The notes beneath the pieces are model-generated. The model ran no database searches. It was not told the DNA's origin and saw only the letters and a list, made by a program, of their open reading frames with translations. A stretch of 64,000 nt of DNA, taken from positions 124,001 through 188,000 of the forward strand of contig NZ_JACIDX010000006.1 in assembly GCF_014196525.1 (NCBI RefSeq), read 5' to 3'. The position numbers and the translations under genes were made by a program. Origin of the DNA: Novosphingobium sediminicola. GTDB lineage: Bacteria > Pseudomonadota > Alphaproteobacteria > Sphingomonadales > Sphingomonadaceae. The stretch's first letter is position 1. Each line of letters starts with the position of its first letter. Of the stretch, positions 35,976-44,998 are shown piece by piece.

Positions 35976-38639
35976 ATGATTGCAGAGTTTTCCAAGAGAT
36001 CGCGCCGGGTGATCGCGCTGAGCGCGGCGACATTCCTGACGCCCTTCGCGCTGGTTGGGGCCGCCCATGCTGCGGGCGCTGATGCTGCGGCTGATCCTGC
36101 GCCGGCGGCGGCCGATGGCGGCGGTCTGGGCGACATCGTGGTGACTGCCACCCGCCGTTCGGAAAGCGTCCAGAAAGTGCCGATCTCGATGCAGGCGCTG
36201 AGCATGGAAAAGCTGGCCGAGCGCAATGTGAAAGGTTTGTCCGACTTTGCTTTGCTGATGCCCTCGGTCTCTTTCGCCGGGCTTGGGCCGGGGCGCCAGA
36301 CCGCTTATTTCCGCGGCATTGTTCCGGCGGGCGGCACTTACGCCTCGGTCGGCTATTACCTTGATGATATTCCCATCACCGGCACCGGCGTTCCCGACAT
36401 ATTCGTCTATGATATGGAGCGTGTTGAGGGCCTGTCGGGACCGCAAGGCACCCTGTATGGCGCAGGTTCGCTGGCAGGCACCATCCGCATGATCACGAAC
36501 AAGCCCAAGCTGGGCAAGTTCGAATGGGGTTATGACACCGAAGCCAACAAATACGGCAAGGGCGCTTTTGGCGGCCAGTTGGCCACTTATGCCAACATCC
36601 CCTTTGGCGACAACCTGGCCGCGCGCGTGGTGGGTTTTTATCGCAAAGAGGGCGGCTATGTTGATAACACGCCCAACAATGGCAAGTTCAACGATGGCAA
36701 GACTTCGACCCTGACGCTGGGCGATAAAAATCCGGCGACCAATTATACGCTCAGCAACGCAGCCATTGCCAAGAAGGATTACAACCCCGTCTATATGTAT
36801 GGCGGGCGCCTTTCGGTGCTGTGGGAACCGGCGCCGGGATGGCAGATTACCCCCGAACTGGCGGGCCAATCGCAGACGGCCTATGGCTATTTCGGCTATG
36901 ACCCGCGCGTGGGCGATCTTCAGGTGCATGACTATGACCTGACGCGTCGTCAGGATTCATGGTATCAGGGCGCGCTGTCGGTGCATGGCCATATTGGCGA
37001 TTTCGATGTGGTGTCCTCGACCGGTTACTTTGGGCGCAAGGTTCACCTGCAAAACGACTATACCTATTACACCGTGACCTATGACAATTTTGGCGCGGGC
37101 AACGAAAACTATCTGCAATTCTTCAGCAAGGATGGTTGCACCGGTTCGGGCGCTTCTATGAAGTGCAACAAGCTGATCAACCCGACCCAATATTTCGAAG
37201 GCTGGACCTATTCGGAAAAGCTGACCCAGGAATTGCGTCTCTCCACCCCCAAGAGCTGGCCGTTTGAAGCCACTTTTGGCGGTTTTTATCAATGGCAGAA
37301 GACCGAAAACAACAATTACTATGGCATCCATGGCCTTGCCGATGTCGCCGGTTATACCATGTCGGGCGGCGGAGACAGCAATCCGGCCGGTTTCGGCATC
37401 CCCACCACGGCGGGCGGCACGATGGTGCTTGGTTCGCCCGCGGTGAAGGGCGATGGGTTTTATATCAACGAAAACAACCAATACACGCATGATACGGCGG
37501 TGTTTGTCGAAGGCCATTACAACATCACGCCCAAGTTGAAGATCACGGGCGGGTTGCGCTATTTCTGGACCGATTACTGGACCACCGGTTTTGCCGGTGT
37601 GGCAGCTTCCGCCCGAAGCACGACGACATCGAAGAACATGCTGACCGGCACGATGGGCTGTACGCTCCCGCTGCCGACCGAGCGCCTGACCTGCCGCAAT
37701 ACCAACATGCTCGATCCAAATCAGATCGGTCGGTATAGCGAGCAGGGCGAGACTCATAAGGTCGCGGTCAATTATCAGTTGACGCCCAGCAAGATGGTCT
37801 ATGCCAATTATTCCACCGGCTTCCGTCCCGGCGGCTATAACCGTCCGCTGCGTGTCAGCGGGGTGGGCGTGTTCAGGGTCGATCCCTTTAAGTCGGAAAC
37901 GCTGACCAATTACGAAATCGGCATCAAGACCCAATGGGGCAATAATTTCCGCTTCAACACCGCCATCTACATGGAAGAATGGAACAATATCCAATATTCC
38001 GTTGTGGTGGCCGGCACCCAGGGCGCGGGCATGACCGGCAATGCCGGCAAGGCCAAGGTCTATGGCATGGAATATGAAGCCGACCTCAAGCTGGGCAAGG
38101 TGACGGTTTCCAGTTCGGGCGCCTATAACCGCGCGCGGCTTGACGGCAATTTCTGCAACTTCAAGGCCGACAAGACCAACTTGACGATTGCCGCCGACCC
38201 CACCTGTTCGTCGGGCATCGCCGCGGCCAGCGGCAGCCGCCTGCCGCGTCAGCCGGAGTTCAAGGGCAATGTTTCGGTACGCTATGACACCGAATTTGGT
38301 GACTATAAGGCCTATCTGCTCGGCTCTGCGCTGTATCAGAGCAGCGCCACGCAGGACCTTAAGTTGTCCAATAACAACCTGCTGAACTGTCAGGACATTG
38401 CAGCGGCCGAAACGGCGGCCGGGCGTCAATGCACGACGAAGGGCTTTACCACCTTCGATTTCTCGGCCGGTTTGAAAAAGGATAACTGGGCCTTTGATAT
38501 CTATATCCAGAACGCCTTCGACGGTCGGGGCGTCCTGACCACCAACACGTTCTGTTCGATTGATTTCTGCGCCGGTTCTTCGCGCAACTTCACCGTGCGC
38601 CCGCAGATCTTCGGCATCAAGTTTGGTCAGAAATTCTGA
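35976..38639 (+). CDS. TonB-dependent outer-membrane receptor
   Basis: 887 residues. Signal peptide ending at GAAHA (about residue 32), then an alanine-rich spacer and a TonB-box region DIVVTATRRSESVQKVPISM. The plug contains YFRGIVPAGGTYASVGYYLDD-type motifs, and the barrel ends in FGIKFGQKF with a terminal Phe. It is of the large sphingomonad receptor class whose substrates range from siderophores to aromatic compounds. Its neighbours are the TPR-sulfotransferase on one side and, convergently, the qhp amine dehydrogenase operon on the other, so an amine-related or complexed substrate is possible but not shown. GGGGGAAG precedes the ATG at 35976; ATGs at 35946 and 35949 are alternatives. Confidence 0.87.
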   Translation: MIAEFSKRSRRVIALSAATFLTPFALVGAAHAAGADAAADPAPAAADGGGLGDIVVTATRRSESVQKVPISMQALSMEKLAERNVKGLSDFALLMPSVSFAGLGPGRQTAYFRGIVPAGGTYASVGYYLDDIPITGTGVPDIFVYDMERVEGLSGPQGTLYGAGSLAGTIRMITNKPKLGKFEWGYDTEANKYGKGAFGGQLATYANIPFGDNLAARVVGFYRKEGGYVDNTPNNGKFNDGKTSTLTLGDKNPATNYTLSNAAIAKKDYNPVYMYGGRLSVLWEPAPGWQITPELAGQSQTAYGYFGYDPRVGDLQVHDYDLTRRQDSWYQGALSVHGHIGDFDVVSSTGYFGRKVHLQNDYTYYTVTYDNFGAGNENYLQFFSKDGCTGSGASMKCNKLINPTQYFEGWTYSEKLTQELRLSTPKSWPFEATFGGFYQWQKTENNNYYGIHGLADVAGYTMSGGGDSNPAGFGIPTTAGGTMVLGSPAVKGDGFYINENNQYTHDTAVFVEGHYNITPKLKITGGLRYFWTDYWTTGFAGVAASARSTTTSKNMLTGTMGCTLPLPTERLTCRNTNMLDPNQIGRYSEQGETHKVAVNYQLTPSKMVYANYSTGFRPGGYNRPLRVSGVGVFRVDPFKSETLTNYEIGIKTQWGNNFRFNTAIYMEEWNNIQYSVVVAGTQGAGMTGNAGKAKVYGMEYEADLKLGKVTVSSSGAYNRARLDGNFCNFKADKTNLTIAADPTCSSGIAAASGSRLPRQPEFKGNVSVRYDTEFGDYKAYLLGSALYQSSATQDLKLSNNNLLNCQDIAAAETAAGRQCTTKGFTTFDFSAGLKKDNWAFDIYIQNAFDGRGVLTTNTFCSIDFCAGSSRNFTVRPQIFGIKFGQKF

Positions 38640-38677
38640 CCTGACTCATTCTCTTCACCCTGCGAAGGACAACTCAA

Positions 38678-38710
38678 GCCCCCATGGTTCGCGCCATGGG
38701 GGCGCTTTTT
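38678..38710 (+). terminator. Intrinsic terminator between the TonB receptor and qhpE
   Basis: Perfect 10-base arms GCCCCCATGG (38678-38687) and CCATGGGGGC (38694-38703) with loop TTCGCG, followed by GCTTTTT. It closes the TonB receptor transcript, and its T-run reaches the stop codon of the convergent qhpE gene. Confidence 0.88.
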
Positions 38711-39380
38711 ATGCGGTGGCTGGGGGTGAGGAGAGCGCGGCGCGCAGGGCGGCGGGCGTCTTATGCACCTGCGCCAAAGCTGCGGCAAAACCGCTGGCCT
38801 GGGCTACGGCAAAGCTGATGCCATAGAGATTGCGCCTTTGCGGCACACCGGGGATCGGGCGTGGATAGCCGCTGGCGATCATCTGTCCATCGCGCCACTG
38901 GAATGTCTCGCGCGGGATGTCCCAATCCAGCCCCACGCCCAGCACGCCGGGCAGCGAGCCGGGCAGGCAGGGCACGCCATCGGCCTGCGCGGCGGCCAGC
39001 ACGAGCGCATCGGGCGCTCCGGCGATGGCATCGGCAAACAGTGGGGCATGAGCGGCGTTGGTGGTGCCAAGGCTGAGGTTGATGATATGCGCGCCCTGCT
39101 GGGCGGCGATGCCGATGGCGCTGGCCAAGGCCATGGCGCTGCCGCGCAGGGCATCGTGAAAAACGCGGATAGGCAGGATGTTGGCCTCGGGGGCCTTTTC
39201 CTGAATCGCGGCGGTGACGGCGGTGCCATGGCCAAGCCGGTCGAGCGGGATCGCGCCTTGTTCGATCACCATGCCATCCGTGCCGATGGCGAAACCGGGG
39301 CGCAGGCGGGCGGCGTTAATATGCGGGTGATCGGGATGCACGCCGCTGTCGATCACCGCGACCAGAATGCGTTCAGCCAT
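38709..39380 (-). CDS. qhpE: QhpE, subtilisin-like protease for the QHNDH gamma-subunit leader
   Basis: 223 residues, a small subtilase without prodomain or signal peptide. The triad is visible: Asp11 in VAVIDSGVH, His51 in GHGTAV and Ser189 in YGISFAVAQASG (the GTSMA motif degenerated to GISFA). In Paracoccus, QhpE cuts the leader from the cross-linked gamma subunit QhpC in the cytoplasm before export. Position as the last gene of a complete qhp operon supports the assignment. Its start overlaps the end of qhpF by 8 bases. Confidence 0.9.
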   Translation of the reverse strand: MAERILVAVIDSGVHPDHPHINAARLRPGFAIGTDGMVIEQGAIPLDRLGHGTAVTAAIQEKAPEANILPIRVFHDALRGSAMALASAIGIAAQQGAHIINLSLGTTNAAHAPLFADAIAGAPDALVLAAAQADGVPCLPGSLPGVLGVGLDWDIPRETFQWRDGQMIASGYPRPIPGVPQRRNLYGISFAVAQASGFAAALAQVHKTPAALRAALSSPPATA

Positions 39381-41070
39381 AAGTCGTCATGCCATCTTTC
39401 AGGGTAATCACCCGATCCGCCATCGCGGCCAGCGCGGGCTTATGCGTGATGACGATCAGCGTGGCATGGGGCAGGGCGCGGCGCAGGCTGGCGGCGATCA
39501 GCGCCTCGGTATCGCTATCGAGCGCGGCGGTGGGCTCATCCAGGATCAGGGCCTCTGGCCGCCGCAACAGCGCGCGGGCCAGCGCAACCCGCTGCCGCTC
39601 GCCCGCCGATAGGGCAAGGCCGCGTTCGCCCACCGGCGTATCCAGGCCTTGCGGCAGGCGTGATAGCAAAGCTTCCAGTCCGGCGTCATGCGCGGCGGCG
39701 ATCACCGCATCGCGCCCCGGATCGTTCAGGCCAAAGGCGATATTGGCATAAAGCGTGGCGTTGAACAGAAAGGGCGTCTGTTCGACCAGCAGCACCGCGC
39801 GCCGCAGATCATCCAGCGCCACCTCGCGCAGGTCCGTATCGCCCAGCATCACCCGCCCGCCATCGGGGTCGATCATCCGCACCATCAGATCGGCCATCGT
39901 CGATTTGCCCGCCCCGCTGGGGCCGAGGATCGCGCAGAAAGAGCCCGCCGGAATGGTGAAATCCGCATCACGCAGCACCGGCGCGCGGCCATGCGAGAGG
40001 CGCACGTGGTCGAAGTGGATGCTGCAAGGACCGGCGGGCAGGGGCAGGGGGCTGGCGGCCTCCTCCACCTCCGGCGCGGTGTCCATCAATTCAAAGATCC
40101 GCGCCAGCGCCACGCGCGTCTGGGCCAATGTGGCGGACAGGCCGAGCAGGCCCTGAATGGGCGCGAACAGGCGCTGCTGATAGGCAAGGAAGGCGACCAG
40201 CGTGCCGATCGTCATCCGTCCGGCGGTGATCTCATAGCCGCCCCACAGCATGGCCCCGGCGGTCGAGGCCGAGAGCAAGGTGCCCGGCACCGCGCCCGAG
40301 AGAAAGGACGTCACCTGCATCCGCAACATGGCGCGCACAAAGCCGTCATTGGCGGCGGCAAAACGCTCCCGCTCGCGCGTCTGCGCACCCAGCGCGACAA
40401 CGGTTCGCATTCCCATGATCGTATCGACCAGCATACTACCAATATCCGCGCCTGCCTCGCGCATTTGCCGGGACAGTTCGGTCAGGCGTTTCTGCGCGCG
40501 CAGGAAAGCCCCCACCGCCAGCGGCACCAGCACCACGCCCACCACAAACAGCCGCCAGTCGAGCCAGAGCATCAGCGCGATGCTGCCCGCCAGAAACAGC
40601 AGATTGGCCAGCGCGGCCAGCAGAGTGTCGCCCGCAACCCGCTGAATATCGGATACATCGCTGTTCAAGCGGCTCATCAGATCGCCAAGGCGAAAGCGGC
40701 CGAAGAAGCGCGGCGAGAGCTTTTGCAAATGCGAAAGCACCGCGACGCGAATGTCGAACAGCATTGCGGCCGAGAGCGAGACATGCAGCCAAGAGGCCGC
40801 AATATTGAGCACGTAGGAGCCGACCGTGGCCCCCAGCATCAGCCCCGCCACGCGCCACAGCACGCCCATATCATGGCGCATCAACGCGCCATCGATCATC
40901 AGCTTGGAAATATAAGGCTGGGCCAGACTGAGCGCGGTGGCCATCAGGCTGACCAGCATCACGGCGGGCAGGCGCGGCAGATATGGGCGCAGATAGGGCC
41001 AGAGCCGCCGATAGGCCGCCCATGGCGCAGGGGGAGGGGAAGCATGCAAAGCGTTATGCGGCGCGTTCAG
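39373..41070 (-). CDS. qhpF: QhpF, ABC exporter for the cross-linked gamma subunit
   Basis: About 565 residues: a six-helix ABC type I membrane domain (to about residue 310) fused to an ATPase with Walker A GPSGAGKST, signature LSAGERQRVALARALL, Walker B ALILDEPTAALD and H-loop ITHKP. In QHNDH systems QhpF moves the modified gamma subunit across the inner membrane. The start is unusual: there is no ATG or GTG near the end of qhpG. A CTG at 41070 overlaps the qhpG stop (CTGA) and has GGGAGG 7 bases upstream, matching the 4-base overlaps elsewhere in this operon, so I chose it. A TTG at 41049 is the alternative. Confidence 0.87.
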   Translation of the reverse strand: MNAPHNALHASPPPAPWAAYRRLWPYLRPYLPRLPAVMLVSLMATALSLAQPYISKLMIDGALMRHDMGVLWRVAGLMLGATVGSYVLNIAASWLHVSLSAAMLFDIRVAVLSHLQKLSPRFFGRFRLGDLMSRLNSDVSDIQRVAGDTLLAALANLLFLAGSIALMLWLDWRLFVVGVVLVPLAVGAFLRAQKRLTELSRQMREAGADIGSMLVDTIMGMRTVVALGAQTRERERFAAANDGFVRAMLRMQVTSFLSGAVPGTLLSASTAGAMLWGGYEITAGRMTIGTLVAFLAYQQRLFAPIQGLLGLSATLAQTRVALARIFELMDTAPEVEEAASPLPLPAGPCSIHFDHVRLSHGRAPVLRDADFTIPAGSFCAILGPSGAGKSTMADLMVRMIDPDGGRVMLGDTDLREVALDDLRRAVLLVEQTPFLFNATLYANIAFGLNDPGRDAVIAAAHDAGLEALLSRLPQGLDTPVGERGLALSAGERQRVALARALLRRPEALILDEPTAALDSDTEALIAASLRRALPHATLIVITHKPALAAMADRVITLKDGMTTYG

Positions 41071-42071
41071 GTCGCGGCCTCCCGTTCGATCAGTTGAAAC
41101 CCGCGCAGCAGATAGCGCGGCTCCGGCATATGCGCGAGCTGCGCGGTGGTCCATGCGTAACCTTGCGCAAGGGCTGCCACCTGTTCGCGCCACCAGGGTG
41201 TGTCGCCGCCGGTGGCATAGAACTGGCCCGAGATCTGGATATGGCGGCGCAAGGATGCGGTCAGCATGGAGTGGTAATGCGTGGCCAGCGCTTGCCGGTT
41301 GCCGCGATGGGCGATGACGGCGGCGGCGAGGATCGCCTCGCGCACCGATTGCGCGCTGCCATCGCCGCAAATGGGGTCAAACGCGATGGCCGACATGCCG
41401 CAGGCCAGCCAGTCCGGCCCAGCCAGACGCGCCAATTGACGCGGCGCGGTTTCAAACCCCGGCGAGCTTTCGCCAAGACCCGCAATCAGGGGCGCGATCA
41501 GCAGGCTGCCCTCCAGCAGGCGCTCCAAGGGCGCGCCCACGCCCAGCAGCCAGCATTGCGCCGGGCCGGAGGGGATCAGAAACAGCCAGCCCTGCGCCAC
41601 CGCCTCAATATGGCATGTGGCATGATCGGCCTCGGCGCGCAGCATCACGCGCGCGGCCATCGCCCGCCGCTGGCCGAAGCGCATCAATTCGCCATCGGGA
41701 AAGGGGAGCGCGCAATGGAGCGTGGCGACAGGCGCAAGGGCATCGGCATCGCCCGCCAGTTCTTCGCCCAATGCCGTGATCAGGTCATCCTCGGACACCA
41801 CCACCGCGCCATGGGGCATGGACAGTGCATCGCCGCCCCAGCGCACCACGCGCCGCGCGATCCGGTGGGCATCGGCAAACAGATCATCCCGCCCAAAAGC
41901 ATCGCGGATCAGCCCCAGCGCGGCATCAGACAGCATGATGACCGGCACGGGCGAGCGCCGCACCGGTTCATGCGCGATGGCAAACCCCGCGCCGCGCAGC
42001 AAATACGCCGCGCAAGCCCCCGCCAGCCCGCCCCCACGGATCAGCACGGACTGGCGCGGCATTATGCTCAC
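41067..42071 (-). CDS. qhpG: QhpG, FAD-dependent monooxygenase for CTQ biosynthesis
   Basis: 334 residues. The Rossmann FAD motif RGGGLAGACAAYLLRGAG is at residues 12-29, and a second flavin-binding stretch FDPICGDGSAQSVREAI is near residue 235, as in tryptophan-halogenase and hydroxylase-like flavoproteins. In Paracoccus, QhpG adds the two oxygens to the gamma-subunit tryptophan that becomes cysteine tryptophylquinone. The GTG start overlaps the qhpB stop (GTGA); ATG at 42062 is an alternative. Placed between qhpB and qhpF in the operon. Confidence 0.88.
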   Translation of the reverse strand: MSIMPRQSVLIRGGGLAGACAAYLLRGAGFAIAHEPVRRSPVPVIMLSDAALGLIRDAFGRDDLFADAHRIARRVVRWGGDALSMPHGAVVVSEDDLITALGEELAGDADALAPVATLHCALPFPDGELMRFGQRRAMAARVMLRAEADHATCHIEAVAQGWLFLIPSGPAQCWLLGVGAPLERLLEGSLLIAPLIAGLGESSPGFETAPRQLARLAGPDWLACGMSAIAFDPICGDGSAQSVREAILAAAVIAHRGNRQALATHYHSMLTASLRRHIQISGQFYATGGDTPWWREQVAALAQGYAWTTAQLAHMPEPRYLLRGFQLIEREAAT

Positions 42072-43168
42072 TGGGCGTAAACCAGCCCGGCCATGGTGGC
42101 GTCGGCGTCAAGGTTCCACGTCTTGTCCCATTTCAGCGTCTTGGCGTCATAGACTTCGATGTCATAGCTGGCGCCATAGATGTAGAGCTTCTTGCCGTCG
42201 CTCGACATGCCGAACTGGAAACGCGAGCGGCAGGGGAACTCGGCCTTGTCCACCACCTTGTTTGTGCCAAGGTCGAAGTGCCAGATTTCGCAGCGCTTGT
42301 TGCCGGTCGTGCCCTGCGTGGTGACGGTATAGCCATCCTTGCTGTCGGGCGTGATCTGCAGGCCCGCCATCTGATAGGGCGCGGGACCGATGGGGGTGAA
42401 ATCGAAGGTTTTCGACGCCAGCTTGAAGCGGCCGATGCCAAAGATCTTGTTGTGAATATAGGGATCGGCAGCCGTAAACAGCGAGACATATTCGTCATTG
42501 TTGCGCAGCAATTCCACCCCGCCGCCAAAGCTGGTGTTTTCCAGCCCCGCGCCTTCGGGCTTTGCCATGTCGATCTTGTCCACCACCTTGAAGTCGGAGG
42601 TGTTGAGGATCACCACCTTGTCGCGGAACAGATAGAGCAGCTTGCCATCGGGCGAGATCATCATGTTGGCCCGCGCGGCGTTGAGCGCATTGTCCTCGTC
42701 GGGCAGATCGACGGTCTTGACCACCTTCTTGAGCGTCAGGTCGATGGTGGCATATTGCCACTTGCTGACCTTGTAGCGATCAACGGATTTGTCGATCGTC
42801 ATCATGATCGTATAGAAATATTTGCCCGTCGGATCGGGTACGCCGCCGGTAAAGCGATATTTGGTGGTCGGCGTGTTCAGGCTGAACTTGTTCAGCACCT
42901 TGCGCGTGGCGGTGTCCAGCACCTCGATCCCGCCGGTGGTGATGGTGGTGACATAGATCCGCTTGTGATCGTTCGACAGGCGCAAGGATGTCGGAAGACC
43001 CGTGTCGAGCTTGATATGCTCGGCGATCTTGCCGGTGGTTTCCTCCACCACGAACAGCTTGTCCGGGTATGTGCCCATCACGATGGGCGCGGCGCTTGCG
43101 GCCACGGGAGCTGCGGCCAGCAACAGGCCGGCAAGGCGGAGAGATTTGCCAGAGCGAGAATGCGTCAT
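42068..43168 (-). CDS. qhpB: QHNDH beta subunit (beta-propeller)
   Basis: 366 residues with a signal peptide (SLRLAGLLLAAAPVAASA). The mature part is a beta-propeller of repeated strands such as PDPTGKYFYTIMM, ISPDGKLLYLFRD, MSSDGKKLYIYGA, as in QHNDH beta subunits and methylamine dehydrogenase heavy chains. It forms the periplasmic alpha-beta-gamma amine dehydrogenase with QhpA and QhpC and contributes to the active-site pocket. It follows qhpC after a 40-base gap, the only real gap in the operon. Confidence 0.9.
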   Translation of the reverse strand: MTHSRSGKSLRLAGLLLAAAPVAASAAPIVMGTYPDKLFVVEETTGKIAEHIKLDTGLPTSLRLSNDHKRIYVTTITTGGIEVLDTATRKVLNKFSLNTPTTKYRFTGGVPDPTGKYFYTIMMTIDKSVDRYKVSKWQYATIDLTLKKVVKTVDLPDEDNALNAARANMMISPDGKLLYLFRDKVVILNTSDFKVVDKIDMAKPEGAGLENTSFGGGVELLRNNDEYVSLFTAADPYIHNKIFGIGRFKLASKTFDFTPIGPAPYQMAGLQITPDSKDGYTVTTQGTTGNKRCEIWHFDLGTNKVVDKAEFPCRSRFQFGMSSDGKKLYIYGASYDIEVYDAKTLKWDKTWNLDADATMAGLVYAQ

Positions 43169-43208
43169 GTGGCAGGCTCTTTCATAAGAAAGGTCGCAAG
43201 ATCCGCGA

Positions 43209-43550
43209 TCAGGGAAAGATGATGTCCAGGCTGCGCCAGTCCTTGGCCGCCGCCGAGCAATTGCTGGCCCAGTCGGGCGAGTAATTGACGTGGTCGGGCA
43301 CCTGCACCGGCCAGAAGCAGGTGACATAGCAGTCATAGATGTCGCGCTCGACAGGCTGGCACAGGCCCGCAGTGCCGCCGCTGGCGTCCACTTCCCAGCC
43401 GGGCGAGAAGGACAGGGTGCAGCCCATCGGCACATGCGGGCGCACTTGCTGTTGCAGGGCCACGACATCGTCCTGCATGGCGGCGGTTTGCGCCTCCACG
43501 CTTGCGTCAATCGCCTTGGCCTTCTGGTTGATGGGGCGCAAATGCTTCAT
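43209..43550 (-). CDS. qhpC: QHNDH gamma subunit precursor carrying the CTQ cofactor
   Basis: 113 residues. A non-standard leader (about residues 1-37, no hydrophobic core) precedes a cysteine-rich core. Against the Paracoccus gamma subunit all eight cross-link residues are kept with exact spacing: Cys44-Glu53, Cys64-Asp70 and Cys78-Asp86 (thioethers Cys7-Glu16, Cys27-Asp33, Cys41-Asp49 in mature numbering) and Cys74-Trp80 (Cys37-Trp43, the cysteine tryptophylquinone). The absence of a Sec or Tat signal agrees with cytoplasmic cross-linking by QhpD, trimming by QhpE and export by QhpF. The start overlaps the qhpD stop by 4 bases. Confidence 0.95.
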   Translation of the reverse strand: MKHLRPINQKAKAIDASVEAQTAAMQDDVVALQQQVRPHVPMGCTLSFSPGWEVDASGGTAGLCQPVERDIYDCYVTCFWPVQVPDHVNYSPDWASNCSAAAKDWRSLDIIFP

Positions 43551-44998
43551 GACAGGCCCTTTCTTTCAGCAAATTTTTCTAGGAATTCGGGGTTCTGCAC
43601 CGCCAGCGTGCCCTGAATTTTCAGGCAGGTGTCGGTCCATTCGCGGATCCAGTCGCAATAATGCAGATTGGCGTGGCCGGTGTCGCCATAGCGGACAAAG
43701 GCCTCATGATGGCATCCGCCCGCGCATAATGGCCGCGCCCAGCAGGACTGGCAGGCATATTTGGCGCCGACATGGCCCTTGGTCAGGAATTCGCCCTGCG
43801 CCTTGCGGTCGATGCCGCTGGAGACATGGCCCATCACATGGCTGTCGGCATCGGTGAAGCGGTGGCAGGGCGAGAGATCGCCCGAAGGCGACACGCCCAG
43901 CAGGCCCAGACCCGCCCCGCAAGGGTGGCTCTTGTTGGTGCCCTGAACCAGCTCGCCAATGGTTTCCGAGACGTTGGAGAAGCCGTGCATCCGGCCCTTC
44001 AACGCATAGGCCAGCCATTCATCCGCCAGTTGGTGGAACTGCTCCAGCACGGTGACCATGCCTTCCTCGCCCAGCGCATAAGCTTGTTCGCCCGATTCCG
44101 TCACCGGTGCAAAGCCGACCTCGTGAAAGCCGATATCCTCGCGCAGGTGGCGGAAGATGCTCACCACATCGGTCACGCCCTTGCTCAGCGTCACGCGCGC
44201 GGTGATCGCGCGCGTGCGGTGGCGGGCGATCAGCTTGCGCAGCTTGGGCTCGATCACATCATAGCTGCCCTTCCCGCTCTTATAGACGCGGCGCTTGTCC
44301 TGCATCTCCTTGGGGCCGTCGATGCTGACGGTGACGCCGATCTGCTGTTCGGCCAAAAATTCGATGATGGGATCGGTCAGCAGCGTGGCATTGGTGGTCA
44401 GGCTGAAGGTTATGGTGCGACCCTGGGCCGTGGCCTGATCCGTGGCATAGGCGACGACCTGCCGCAGCAGCGGAAAGTTCATCAAGGTTTCGCCGCCGAA
44501 GAAGGTGATATGCACCGCAGGCCGCCCGCCCGACTGCGCCAGCAGCAGGTCGACCGAGGCCTTGGCGGTGTCGATGGTCATATATTTGGGCTTACCGTTT
44601 GGCGTGGCGATCTTGTCCGCGCCAAACTCATAGCAATAGGTGCAGGCCAGATTGCACTGGTTGGTGATGTTGAGCACCAGCGCCTGAAGCGGATAATCGC
44701 CCTCCGGCTTGGCCGGGGCGGGGGCCGCCACGGTCTGATCCGAGACGATCACGCGGGCAAGGCGCAATTCGCGCACCAGATCCTCGGCGTCCGCAGGGCT
44801 ATAGCCGCCGTTGGTCAGCGCCGTGATCAAATCGCCATGGGCCATTTCCGCGCCGTCCAGCATGGACAGCACCTCGCCCACCGCCCCGTCGAGCGCGAAG
44901 ATGGCGCCCGCCGAAACGAGGTAGATGAAATCCTGTCCCTGTGCGTCAAAGCGATGAACCTCGCCGCTGCGATAGGTGTGGGTCAAAGGCGCGCTCAT
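43547..44998 (-). CDS. qhpD: QhpD, radical SAM peptide cross-linking enzyme with SPASM domain
   Basis: 483 residues. After an N-terminal peptide-recognition region come the radical SAM cysteines CNLACTYC (Cys115, Cys119, Cys122), then a SPASM-type C-terminal domain with CGAG, SPCHRF, CQSCWARPLCAGGCHHEAF and CDW motifs for auxiliary iron-sulfur clusters. In Paracoccus QhpD forms the three Cys-to-Asp/Glu thioether bonds of QhpC in the cytoplasm. The start at 44998 has GGAGGTG upstream and overlaps the qhpA stop (ATGA). Confidence 0.94.
   Translation of the reverse strand: MSAPLTHTYRSGEVHRFDAQGQDFIYLVSAGAIFALDGAVGEVLSMLDGAEMAHGDLITALTNGGYSPADAEDLVRELRLARVIVSDQTVAAPAPAKPEGDYPLQALVLNITNQCNLACTYCYEFGADKIATPNGKPKYMTIDTAKASVDLLLAQSGGRPAVHITFFGGETLMNFPLLRQVVAYATDQATAQGRTITFSLTTNATLLTDPIIEFLAEQQIGVTVSIDGPKEMQDKRRVYKSGKGSYDVIEPKLRKLIARHRTRAITARVTLSKGVTDVVSIFRHLREDIGFHEVGFAPVTESGEQAYALGEEGMVTVLEQFHQLADEWLAYALKGRMHGFSNVSETIGELVQGTNKSHPCGAGLGLLGVSPSGDLSPCHRFTDADSHVMGHVSSGIDRKAQGEFLTKGHVGAKYACQSCWARPLCAGGCHHEAFVRYGDTGHANLHYCDWIREWTDTCLKIQGTLAVQNPEFLEKFAERKGLS

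Noticed and set aside
41067..42071. Reading the FAD protein as a lycopene cyclase or tryptophan halogenase
   Set aside because: Its place between qhpB and qhpF, the start/stop overlaps and the full set of other qhp genes make QhpG the better reading.
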